This document shows, piece by piece, positions 1-5,989 of a stretch of 6,394 bases of DNA. Both the position numbers and the translations under genes were made by a program. Location of the stretch: contig CAMOXA010000093.1 of the NCBI GenBank assembly GCA_946628745.1, positions 1-6,394 of the forward strand. The letters run 5' to 3'. The notes beneath the pieces were generated by a model. It did no database searches, was not told the DNA's origin, and saw only the letters and a program-made list of their open reading frames with translations. How positions within the stretch are numbered: position 1 is the first letter of the stretch; the number at the start of each line of letters is the position of its first letter. Source of the DNA: an uncultured Verrucomicrobiota bacterium. GTDB taxonomy: Bacteria; Verrucomicrobiota; Kiritimatiellia; RFP12; UBA1067.

Positions 1-400
1 CCTGGCGCCCGGTCGCGCGGCCCTCGAGCCAGCCGCTTTTCGTGTCGCGGTCCACGACGCCGCTCGGCGCCGCGAGCTCGAGCACCACCGCGCCGTCCTC
101 GGCGTATTCGCGAACCGTCACGCCGCCGCACCACACGATGCCCTCCTTCTCGAAGAACTGCGCGCGCTCGACCGTCGCGTCGACTTTGACGGCGCCGCTC
201 GCGTAGCTCTCGACCGGGACGATCACGCCTTTCGCCGGGCGGTCGATGCGCGCGAGGCAGTTCGAGTAGGCCTCGACGAGCCGCGCCCGGTCGCAGGCGA
301 AGCGCTCCAGCCGCTCGCCGAGGGTCTCGCCCCCGCCGGCTGCGGACGCGCACGCCGCGCACACGGCGGCCAGTGCCAGGACCTCTCGGGCGAATCTCAC
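1..400 (-). CDS. LptC-like exported protein, 3' end cut by window edge
   Basis: The GTG start (398-400) overlaps the kdsA stop codon as GTGA, so the two genes are translationally coupled. The frame is open for 133 codons to the window edge. Residues 1-21 look like a signal peptide or signal anchor (MRFAREVLALAAVC, then an ASA-A site). A short helical stretch rich in E, R and L follows to about residue 50. From about residue 65 the pattern is alternating beta strands (VKVDATVERAQFF, GIVWCGGVTVREY, SGVVDRDTKSGWLEGRATG), which recalls the beta-jellyroll of LptC/LptA proteins that carry lipopolysaccharide across the periplasm. From memory, Chlamydia also has a small exported protein directly after kdsA, followed by the LPS-export ATPase gene lptB, which supports the reading. 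No single diagnostic motif is visible, so an unrelated exported protein is possible. A GAGGTGG stretch about 10 nt upstream may be the ribosome binding site. Confidence 0.5.
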   Translation of the reverse strand, partial: MRFAREVLALAAVCAACASAAGGGETLGERLERFACDRARLVEAYSNCLARIDRPAKGVIVPVESYASGAVKVDATVERAQFFEKEGIVWCGGVTVREYAEDGAVVLELAAPSGVVDRDTKSGWLEGRATGRQ

Positions 401-1215
401 GAACGCACCACCTCGTCAATCTTCAGAAGTTTCTTCCACAAGCTCTCCACCTCGGAGAATTTGATGGCGTTGGCCGCGTCGCTCTTGGCGACTTTCGGGT
501 TGAGGTGGGTCTCCATGAAAACTCCGTCCACCCCCGTCGCGACCGCCGCGCGCGCGAGCGCCGGGGCGTACTTGCCGTCCCCGCCGGACCCCGTCCCGAG
601 CCCGCCCGGACGCTGCACCGAATGGGTGGCGTCCATGACGACCGGATATCCGAGAGCGCGCATGATCAAAAGCGAGCGCATGTCGGCGACGAGATTGTGG
701 TAGCCGAACGATGCGCCTCGCTCGCAAAGGACGATGCGGCGGTTGCCGGTCGATTCTATCTTGCGCACGACCTGCGCCATGTCCTCGGGCGCCATGAACT
801 GGCCCTTTTTCACGTTCACCACCGCGCCGGTCTCGCCGGCCGCCACCACGAGATCGGTCTGGCGCGCGAGGAACGCCGGTATCTGCAGAATGTCGCACAC
901 TTGGGCCGCCGGCGCGCACTGCCACGGCTCGTGCACGTCCGTGAGAACCGGGACGCCGAATTTCTGGCGTATCTCGGCAAGTATCTCCAGCCCCTTGTCG
1001 ATGCCGGGCCCGCGGAAAGAGTCCACGCTCGTGCGGTTCGCCTTGTCGAAGCTGGCCTTGAAGACATAGGCCGCGCCCAGCTTGTTCGCGAGCTTCACAA
1101 GCCTGCCCGCGAGGTCGAGCGCCATCGCGCGCGATTCTATGACGCACGGCCCCGCTATGAAAACGAGCCGTCCGTCGCCGAACACGACGCCTTTGTCTAC
1201 CTTTACTTTCCTCAT
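397..1215 (-). CDS. kdsA: 3-deoxy-8-phosphooctulonate (Kdo-8-phosphate) synthase
   Basis: This cytoplasmic enzyme condenses phosphoenolpyruvate with arabinose 5-phosphate to Kdo-8-phosphate, a committed step toward the lipopolysaccharide inner core. The 272-residue length is normal for the family. Visible motifs in order are FIAGPCVIES (19-28), KASFDKANRTS (53-63), RGPG (68-71), TDVHE (92-96), IPAFLARQTDL (112-122), KGQF (137-140), CERGASFGY (164-172), DATHSVQ (195-201) and METH (234-237). Cys24 in AGPC, with His198, Glu235 and Asp246, matches the metal-binding set of class II (metal-dependent) enzymes; E. coli-type enzymes have Asn at the Cys position. Small departures from the usual consensus are YHNL for YNNL and ETHLNP for ETHPDP. 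The start is the ATG at 1213-1215, about 48 nt downstream of the predicted transcription start, with a weak AAGAGA ribosome binding site. The gene overlaps the LptC-like gene by 4 bp. Confidence 0.97.
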   Translation of the reverse strand: MRKVKVDKGVVFGDGRLVFIAGPCVIESRAMALDLAGRLVKLANKLGAAYVFKASFDKANRTSVDSFRGPGIDKGLEILAEIRQKFGVPVLTDVHEPWQCAPAAQVCDILQIPAFLARQTDLVVAAGETGAVVNVKKGQFMAPEDMAQVVRKIESTGNRRIVLCERGASFGYHNLVADMRSLLIMRALGYPVVMDATHSVQRPGGLGTGSGGDGKYAPALARAAVATGVDGVFMETHLNPKVAKSDAANAIKFSEVESLWKKLLKIDEVVRS

Positions 1216-1269
1216 CTGTCTCTTTTCAAGCCTTTCGCCCGGCCGGGGTCTGTAGTATTATTTGAAGAT

Positions 1270-1278
1270 ATTATACCA
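1270..1278 (-). promoter_or_regulatory. Extended -10 promoter for kdsA
   Basis: On the minus strand this reads TGGTATAAT: a perfect TATAAT (1270-1275) preceded by the TGn of an extended -10 element. I see no good -35 at 16-18 bp, which is common for extended -10 promoters. The predicted transcript starts near 1263, giving a leader of about 48 nt before the kdsA ATG. The same 11-mer (TGGTATAATAT) precedes cstA. Confidence 0.7.
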
Positions 1279-1301
1279 AAAAAATGCGCACTGCGGCGTA
1301 C
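1278..1301 (-). terminator. Possible weak intrinsic terminator after cstA
   Basis: On the minus strand, 7 nt after the cstA stop codon, GTACGC-CGCA-GTGCGC can fold into a short imperfect stem (one mismatch and G-U wobbles). It is followed directly by AT7 (T-run 1278-1284). The stem is weak. The T-run also abuts the kdsA -10 element, so it may instead be an AT-rich promoter spacer. Confidence 0.35.
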
Positions 1302-1307
1302 GGTATG

Positions 1308-2999
1308 TCATTTTCCCCTCATTTTGGCCGTAGTTCGCACCGCAAACGCCACCAGCACCACTGCTAGCGCCAGCAAAAAGCCCGTCGCGCCCCCTTTGAC
1401 CCAGTCTGTGCGCCCGCCGGAAAAGCTCTTGTAGAGGAGCGTCCCGAGGGCCGTCGACGAGACGGCCATCATGAAAACCATGGGTATCGCGGTCATCCAG
1501 CACGGCTTGCGGTTCTTGACGAACCAGAGCGTGGCGGCGAGAAGCGTGAGAGCGGCGAGAAGCTGGTTGGCCGAAGCGAAGATCGTCCACAGCTGCTTGG
1601 AGGTCTCCGTCGCGGCGAGAAGCAGCCCGGCCGCGAGCAGAACGACGACGGCCGTTCCGGTGTACATGTTGTTCAGGATAGCTGCGGCCCCGGGGGTCTT
1701 CGCCGCCGCGCCGGGCGCGGACTCGCCCGCGAACATTTCCTGCCAGCTGAACCGCGCGAGGCGCGTGCCGGAATCGATGGTCGTCATCAAAAACGCCGAC
1801 ACCGACAGAAGCATGAACGATTCGGCCGCGCGCTGCGGTATGCCGATCTTCACGCAAAATCCCGCGATCGTCGAAGCGAACATCTGCACCGGCTCCATGC
1901 CCTGTATCGCGCCGACGTAGTCCTTCTGGGTGGCGTACGTCCCCGCGACGCCAATAAGCGCTATGATGGCGAGAACGCCTTCGAGCAGCATCCCGCCGTA
2001 TCCTATCGGACGCATCGACCGCTCGTTGTCGAGCTGCTTCGCGCTGGTGCCGGAAGCGACCAGCGCGTGAAAGCCCGAGCACGCGCCGCACGCGACCGTC
2101 ACGAAGAGGAACGGGAAGAGCCTGTCCGGCACGCCCGCGCGCCCGATCGCGCTGAAGCCCGCGAACGCGTCGGTGGTCAGCGCCGGATGCGCGACGAACA
2201 CTCCGAGAAAGCCCAGCGCCATCATCGCGTAGAGTAGATAGGAGTTCAGATAGTCCCGGGGCTGCAGCAGTATCCACACCGGGCACGTCGACGCTATGAA
2301 GCAGTAGGCGAGCAGGAGGAGCGTCCATACGACGCGCGTCGCGCCGGCCGTCAGCCCGAACATCTTCACGAGGTCGAGCGGGAAGAGGCTGCCGAACCAC
2401 ACCGACGCGAACATGAGCGGCACGAAGACGACAGACGCGGCGAATACCGGCATCTTGAGCTTGTTGACGCACAGTCCGAAGGCTATCGCCTCGAAGATGA
2501 ACAATAGCGACGCCGTCGCGATCGCGGGATCCGCTACGAAGGTGACGGCGATCTGCCGCGTGAACTCGGCGACCACCAGGACGAGCGCCGACCAGCTGAA
2601 CAGCAGAAACAGCACCTTGCCGGGCTTGCCGAGAATCGTGCCTATCACAGACCCGATGGACTCGCCGCCGTGCCTGACCGAAAGAAACATCGATATCATG
2701 TCGTGCGCCGCGCCGATGAATATGCACCCGAGGACTATCCACAGCGCGACCGACGCCCACCCGAATTCCGCCGCGAGGACGGGCCCCACGATCGGCCCGG
2801 CGCCGGCTATGGACGCGAAATGGTGGCCGAACAGGACGGCGGGGTGGGCGGGGACGAAATCCACACCGTCCCTCTTGGTGTGCGCAGGCGTGGGCCTGGA
2901 CCCGTCAACCCCGAGCTTGCGCTCGATCGTCCTCGCATACACGAAGTACCCTGTCAAAAACGCTACGGACGCCAGCAGCAGCAGCAATGCGCCATTCAT
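1308..2999 (-). CDS. cstA: CstA-family carbon starvation transporter (short form)
   Basis: This is a polytopic inner-membrane protein of the CstA/BtsT family, whose characterised members import peptides or pyruvate under nutrient limitation. With the ATG at 2997-2999 it has 563 residues, shorter than the roughly 700-residue E. coli CstA and BtsT but in keeping with short forms in other bacteria. Family blocks in order are FGHHFASIAGAGPIVGP (57-73), SVRHGGESIG (107-116), QPRDYLNSYLLY (246-257), CGACSGFHALVASGTSAKQL (304-323), TTIDSGTRLARF (406-417) and TIFASANQLLAAL (472-484). Hydrophobic segments run along the whole length. The frame is open upstream to 3068, but that start would cover the predicted -10 box. 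The ATG at 2999 has AGAAAGGA about 9 nt upstream and begins a typical first membrane helix (MNGALLLLLASVAF). The substrate cannot be read from sequence. Confidence 0.93.
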   Translation of the reverse strand: MNGALLLLLASVAFLTGYFVYARTIERKLGVDGSRPTPAHTKRDGVDFVPAHPAVLFGHHFASIAGAGPIVGPVLAAEFGWASVALWIVLGCIFIGAAHDMISMFLSVRHGGESIGSVIGTILGKPGKVLFLLFSWSALVLVVAEFTRQIAVTFVADPAIATASLLFIFEAIAFGLCVNKLKMPVFAASVVFVPLMFASVWFGSLFPLDLVKMFGLTAGATRVVWTLLLLAYCFIASTCPVWILLQPRDYLNSYLLYAMMALGFLGVFVAHPALTTDAFAGFSAIGRAGVPDRLFPFLFVTVACGACSGFHALVASGTSAKQLDNERSMRPIGYGGMLLEGVLAIIALIGVAGTYATQKDYVGAIQGMEPVQMFASTIAGFCVKIGIPQRAAESFMLLSVSAFLMTTIDSGTRLARFSWQEMFAGESAPGAAAKTPGAAAILNNMYTGTAVVVLLAAGLLLAATETSKQLWTIFASANQLLAALTLLAATLWFVKNRKPCWMTAIPMVFMMAVSSTALGTLLYKSFSGGRTDWVKGGATGFLLALAVVLVAFAVRTTAKMRGK

Positions 3000-3056
3000 T
3001 GTTCCCGATTCCTTTCTGTTCGTTCCGGGCCGGCCTTTGCCGCCCTTTGGCCCAAT

Positions 3057-3065
3057 ATTATACCA
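3057..3065 (-). promoter_or_regulatory. Extended -10 promoter for cstA
   Basis: The minus strand reads TGGTATAAT, a perfect TATAAT (3057-3062) with an upstream TGn. The best -35 candidate at 18 bp is ATTCCA, a poor match to TTGACA. The predicted start near 3050 gives a leader of about 50 nt. That leader holds GGGCC and GGCCC, which could pair across a loop before the AAAGGA ribosome binding site. A perfect palindrome lies about 30 bp upstream of the -10 box (3094-3109). Confidence 0.7.
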
Positions 3066-3093
3066 CACTTCGCCGCAGAATGGAATGCCTGCC

Positions 3094-3109
3094 AGCGGGA
3101 GCTCCCGCT
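3094..3109. repeat. 16-bp perfect palindrome AGCGGGAGCTCCCGCT
   Basis: This is a perfect two-fold palindrome centred between 3101 and 3102. Two of its bases belong to the TAG stop codon of the 21-codon ORF. It lies at about -45 to -60 relative to the predicted cstA transcription start, where an activator or repressor dimer could bind. As RNA it can fold as a 6-bp stem with an AGCT loop. No T-run follows on either strand, so it is not a standard intrinsic terminator. Confidence 0.6.
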
Positions 3110-3173
3110 AACTGCCGAGCCAGGCGTTGAACTGGTCGAGCGTCAAGTGCAAATTGTTCAGATTGACTCCCAT
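3108..3173 (-). CDS. 21-residue mini-ORF of unknown function
   Basis: A near-perfect Shine-Dalgarno, AAGGAGGT (3180-3187), stands 6 nt before an ATG (3171-3173). The ORF runs 21 codons to a TAG. The product begins MGVNLNNLHL and ends FNAWLGS; it is Asn/Leu-rich, nearly uncharged, and has neither a signal peptide nor a membrane helix. An in-frame ATG 8 codons upstream lacks a good ribosome binding site. The ORF starts about 60 bp after the symporter stop and ends upstream of the cstA promoter, so it would be transcribed with the symporter or from an unseen promoter, not as a cstA leader peptide. I do not recognise the family. The ribosome binding site is the strongest in the intergenic region, but at this length chance cannot be excluded. 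Confidence 0.5.
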   Translation of the reverse strand: MGVNLNNLHLTLDQFNAWLGS

Positions 3174-3233
3174 TCCGGGACCTCCTTGTTTTGACATTCC
3201 AACTGCGGGGTATGCACGCGAGACGGCAAAAGG

Positions 3234-4391
3234 TTACACGCCAGGCCGCCGGCGGCGGTTCAGCCGGTCGATTATCATCGCGATTGCTCCGTCGCCGGTC
3301 AGATTGCAGGCGGTGCCCACGCCGTCGATCGCGAGGTAGGCGGCCATGAGAATCGCGTAGTATTCCGGCGCGAGGCCGATGGCAGATTCCGCGACAGGCG
3401 CGGCGGCGAGGACCATCCCGCCCGGCACCCCCGGCGCGGCAACGGCGAGCACGCTCAAGAGAAGTATGTATTCGGCGAACGCGCCGGCGTCGAGCGTCCC
3501 GCCTGCGAGCAGCAGGAACCCGGCGCTGAAGACCGTGATCTTCGCGATACTGCCGGCGAGATGAATGTTGGCGCAAAGGGGAATGACGAGGTTCGCCGTC
3601 TCTTCACCCACGCCGTTCGCCTTGGTCTGGCGCAGCGTGACCGGAATCGTCGCCGCCGAAGAGCAGCAGCCGAGTCCCGTGAAATAGGCGGGAAGCATCG
3701 TCCACAGCGCCTTTAGCGGATTGCGCCGGGCGATGATTCCGGCGATGGTGAACTGCACGGCGAGGACGAGCCAGGTAGTCGCGACCGCGGTGGCGACGAT
3801 CTTGACGCCCGGCCCGCATATCTGCGCGAGCGCTCCGCGCGCCGTGAGGTCCGCGACCACAGCTAGGACATAGACGGGCAGGAGCGGCACGACGGATTTC
3901 GCGATCGCGTGCGACACGATGCGTCTTATCTCCCCGAACGCCCGCATCATAGCCGGGCATTCATTCACCGCCATCGACAGTCCGAAGACGAACGCGACTG
4001 CCGTCGCCGTGACGACGCTCATGACCGGCGGAATATTCAGGACGAAATAGGCGGGGAACGATTTCGCCGCGTCCGGGGCGGCGACCGGGCCGCTGACGAT
4101 GCGCGGCAGGACCGTCTCGGCGACGCCGAACCCGAACGCTCCGGCGAGGAGCGTCGACGCGTAGGCGAGCGCGATCGTCGTCAGGAGCATGCGCCCCGCG
4201 CCCCTGCCGGCCTCGGCAATCGCCGGCGTGACGAGTCCGACGATGATGAGCGGCACGATGAACTTGATGAACTGCGAGAACGTCCCGCCGAACGAATTGA
4301 GCGCGCGCACGACGCACGCGGGCGCCGTCGCCCCCAGCAGAGAGCCGACGGCCATTGCGGCAAGAAGCGGCACGATAGGCGATTTTCTCAT
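3234..4391 (-). CDS. DAACS-family Na+/dicarboxylate or amino-acid symporter, divergent
   Basis: This is an inner-membrane secondary transporter of the glutamate/aspartate symporter fold (GltPh, GltP, SstT). Its 385 residues are slightly short for the family. Visible landmarks are FIKFIVPLIIVGLVTPAIAEAG (41-62, TM2), the hairpin-1 serine motif SSAATIP (244-250), the TM7 unwound motif region (275-281), the hairpin-2 tip PGVPGG (320-325) and the TM8 stretch DGVGTACNLTGD (356-367). By alignment from memory, D356, N363 and D367 match GltPh D394, N401 and D405. The side-chain-carboxylate binding arginine R397 is Gly359, and NMDGT of TM7 reads HLAGS. A substrate other than glutamate or aspartate is therefore likely. 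The ATG is 3 nt after the phosphoesterase stop. Its ribosome binding site GAAGGAG (4401-4407) lies inside that gene's last codons, so the two are probably cotranscribed. Confidence 0.88.
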   Translation of the reverse strand: MRKSPIVPLLAAMAVGSLLGATAPACVVRALNSFGGTFSQFIKFIVPLIIVGLVTPAIAEAGRGAGRMLLTTIALAYASTLLAGAFGFGVAETVLPRIVSGPVAAPDAAKSFPAYFVLNIPPVMSVVTATAVAFVFGLSMAVNECPAMMRAFGEIRRIVSHAIAKSVVPLLPVYVLAVVADLTARGALAQICGPGVKIVATAVATTWLVLAVQFTIAGIIARRNPLKALWTMLPAYFTGLGCCSSAATIPVTLRQTKANGVGEETANLVIPLCANIHLAGSIAKITVFSAGFLLLAGGTLDAGAFAEYILLLSVLAVAAPGVPGGMVLAAAPVAESAIGLAPEYYAILMAAYLAIDGVGTACNLTGDGAIAMIIDRLNRRRRPGV

Positions 4392-4394
4392 TTT

Positions 4395-5828
4395 TCAACA
4401 CTCCTTCAATTCGCGGAACGCGGATACTATCGCCTCGCTTTTTTTGCCGAACGATTCGACGGCCCTGACGCGAAAGCGCACGGCCGGCGAGAAATACGAG
4501 CTCTTGAGCGTATCGAGCTCATTCATCGAAAAGACGCAGCCAACCGTTCGCGGCTCGCGCCCGGGCTCCAGGAAATAGGCGGGGGAATAGACCCTCTTAG
4601 TGCAGACGACGCGGCTCACGTCGCACTCCTCGACCTCGGCCGCGACCTCGTAGTCGTAGGCGCGGGTGTGCGCGCCGTCGTTGAGCGCCGACGGGAAGGC
4701 CACCGTCAGCTGCTTCACCTTGCGCCCCTTGCGATCCCTGCCTTCCGCCGGACCGGAGACCGTCACCGCCGCGCCCGCCGGGAACTGCGGCGCGACGGCT
4801 TTCGCCGCCCGCGTCTCGAAAGCGAAAGGCTTCGCGTCCGCCGCCGGCAGCGGAATCGTCCAGTCGGCCCCCAGCCTGGCGTCGTACATGAAATCGCGGC
4901 GCTCGACGACGACGCGGTCGCCGTAGACCGTGACGAGCAGCCCCTGCTTGCCGCTGAACCGGTCCACGAGCGGCATCTGCTTCAAGCCGTCCACTGCGTG
5001 CGGCCCGGAATTTTCGCGTCCGTACACTGGGTCGATGTAGCGCAGCGACCCCGCGCCGATGGACGTGAACGCCCCCTGCCAGATGGCGCGCTCGTCGACG
5101 AGCGGATGGTGGGAGTGTCCCGAGAAGGCAATGGCGTTCGGGAACTGCGAGAGCGCGAGCCCGGCGGCGCCGTCGTCGCGCCCCCACGCCCACGGACCGT
5201 GGCACGTGTCTTTCGGGTGCGGATGCTGGATGTAGAAGAAAGGCTTATCGCCGCGAAGCTCCGCCGCGTGCGCCTTCAAGAACGGCACGGCGGCCGGCGA
5301 GCCGTTCCAATCGTCCCACTGCGCGCCGATAAACGTGTAGCCCTTGACTGCCTTACGCCAGACGGGCGCATACGGCTCGTTGAACGCGCGTTCCCACGCG
5401 GCGGCGCGGTCGGCGGCGATGGTGTCTTCGGGGGCGGACTTGTTCTTGCCGTATTTGAACCCTTCGATATCGTGGTTGCCGTAGACGAAGAGCTTCTCGA
5501 CAGGCCTGCCGTCCAGCCCTCTGCCGCCGGGGAAGACACTCTCCCACGCGTCGGCCACGAGCCGGAGCTCGGAGACGAGCCCCTGATCGGCCATGTCGCC
5601 CGCGATCGCGACGCCATCGACGCCCCGGTCGCGGAACCACGTGAACGACTTGACGAGAGTCTCGGTGCCGTAGCGCCCCGACGCCTCGCGCACATGCACG
5701 TCGCTCACGACGCCGAAGCGGAGAGCGGGCGGCGCCTCGTCAGGCGGTGCGAGACGAATCGACGGCACGCCGCCGGTCATCCCGAACGTCACCGCCCCGC
5801 CGACAAAACTTCTGCGCGTCAGTTCCAT
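4395..5828 (-). CDS. Tat-exported calcineurin-like metallophosphoesterase
   Basis: This is a predicted periplasmic or extracellular hydrolase of phosphate esters with a dinuclear metal centre; the substrate is unknown. The N-terminus LTRRSFVGG (3-11) followed by a hydrophobic stretch is a twin-arginine signal, which fits a protein exported folded with its metals. The metallophosphoesterase motifs are complete: SDVH (42-45), GDMAD (77-81), GNHD (117-120), the QHPHP histidines (201-205) and GHSHH (237-241). After about residue 340 there is a separate beta-rich domain ending in RFRVRAVESFGKKSE (451-465), which reads like a fibronectin-III or similar sandwich. The 477-residue length fits a two-domain secreted member. 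The ATG is set by the strong GAGGAGG (5835-5841), 6 nt upstream. The start is 1 nt after the small secreted ORF's stop, and the stop is 3 nt before the symporter. Confidence 0.92.
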   Translation of the reverse strand: MELTRRSFVGGAVTFGMTGGVPSIRLAPPDEAPPALRFGVVSDVHVREASGRYGTETLVKSFTWFRDRGVDGVAIAGDMADQGLVSELRLVADAWESVFPGGRGLDGRPVEKLFVYGNHDIEGFKYGKNKSAPEDTIAADRAAAWERAFNEPYAPVWRKAVKGYTFIGAQWDDWNGSPAAVPFLKAHAAELRGDKPFFYIQHPHPKDTCHGPWAWGRDDGAAGLALSQFPNAIAFSGHSHHPLVDERAIWQGAFTSIGAGSLRYIDPVYGRENSGPHAVDGLKQMPLVDRFSGKQGLLVTVYGDRVVVERRDFMYDARLGADWTIPLPAADAKPFAFETRAAKAVAPQFPAGAAVTVSGPAEGRDRKGRKVKQLTVAFPSALNDGAHTRAYDYEVAAEVEECDVSRVVCTKRVYSPAYFLEPGREPRTVGCVFSMNELDTLKSSYFSPAVRFRVRAVESFGKKSEAIVSAFRELKEC

Positions 5829-5829
5829 G

Positions 5830-5973
5830 TCATGCCTCCTCGTGTCTGCGGTTTCGTCCGCCGTAGAAATTGCCCGGCTTGTCGTACCAGAATCTCACAG
5901 TTCGCCCGTCGTGCGGTGCGGCGGCGGCGGTCAGCGCCGCGAGGCACGCCGTCAGCACCACAGCCTTTGCCAT
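5830..5973 (-). CDS. 47-residue putative secreted small protein, possibly a gene remnant
   Basis: ATG (5971-5973) opens a 47-codon frame ending in TGA 1 nt before the phosphoesterase ATG. Residues 1-19 form a convincing signal peptide (Lys3, a hydrophobic core VVLTACLAAL, then an Ala run), leaving about 28 mature residues: PHDGRTVRFWYDKPG, then a short Arg-rich tail ending HEEA. RFWYDKP resembles the opening strand of some secreted glycoside hydrolases (for example the GH95 type, with WYDKPA near its N-terminus), so it may be the 5' remnant of a lost enzyme. It is not a frameshifted start of the phosphoesterase, which has its own Tat signal and ribosome binding site. The Glu-Glu codons GAGGAG double as that binding site, implying translational coupling. 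Its own AAAGG sits too close to the ATG to be a good ribosome binding site; the GTG codons 5 or 6 are alternatives. Confidence 0.5.
   Translation of the reverse strand: MAKAVVLTACLAALTAAAAPHDGRTVRFWYDKPGNFYGGRNRRHEEA
5835..5841 (-). promoter_or_regulatory. Ribosome binding site of the phosphoesterase, embedded in the small ORF
   Basis: GAGGAGG on the minus strand lies 6 nt before the phosphoesterase ATG and is part of the last sense codons of the 47-codon ORF. It fixes the phosphoesterase start at 5828. Ribosomes finishing the small ORF would be placed to restart 1 nt downstream. Confidence 0.8.
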
Positions 5974-5989
5974 CCTTTCAAGCACCCTG

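Noticed and set aside
373..1434. 353-codon open frame on the plus strand
   Set aside because: It is antisense to kdsA and the cstA end, and Arg/His-rich. The minus strand encodes an unmistakable KdsA.
1258..2760. 500-codon minus-strand frame overlapping cstA
   Set aside because: It is an out-of-frame shadow with an Arg-rich, repetitive translation. The overlapping frame has all CstA family blocks and membrane helices.
2977..2988. Short CAG-type repeat (gccagcagcagcagc) near the cstA start
   Set aside because: It encodes Leu residues in the first transmembrane helix of CstA and is explained by codon use for a Leu run.
3000..3068. Longer cstA start at 3068
   Set aside because: The extra residues are hydrophilic, lie before a natural first membrane helix, and would overlap the extended -10 box. 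The ATG at 2999 has an AAAGGA ribosome binding site.
3094..3109. Palindrome as a Rho-independent terminator
   Set aside because: No T-run follows on either strand, and the 6-bp stem with a 4-nt loop lacks the U-tract.
5826..5973. Frameshift joining the 47-codon ORF to the phosphoesterase
   Set aside because: The phosphoesterase has its own strong ribosome binding site and a complete Tat signal. A fusion would put two export signals in series.
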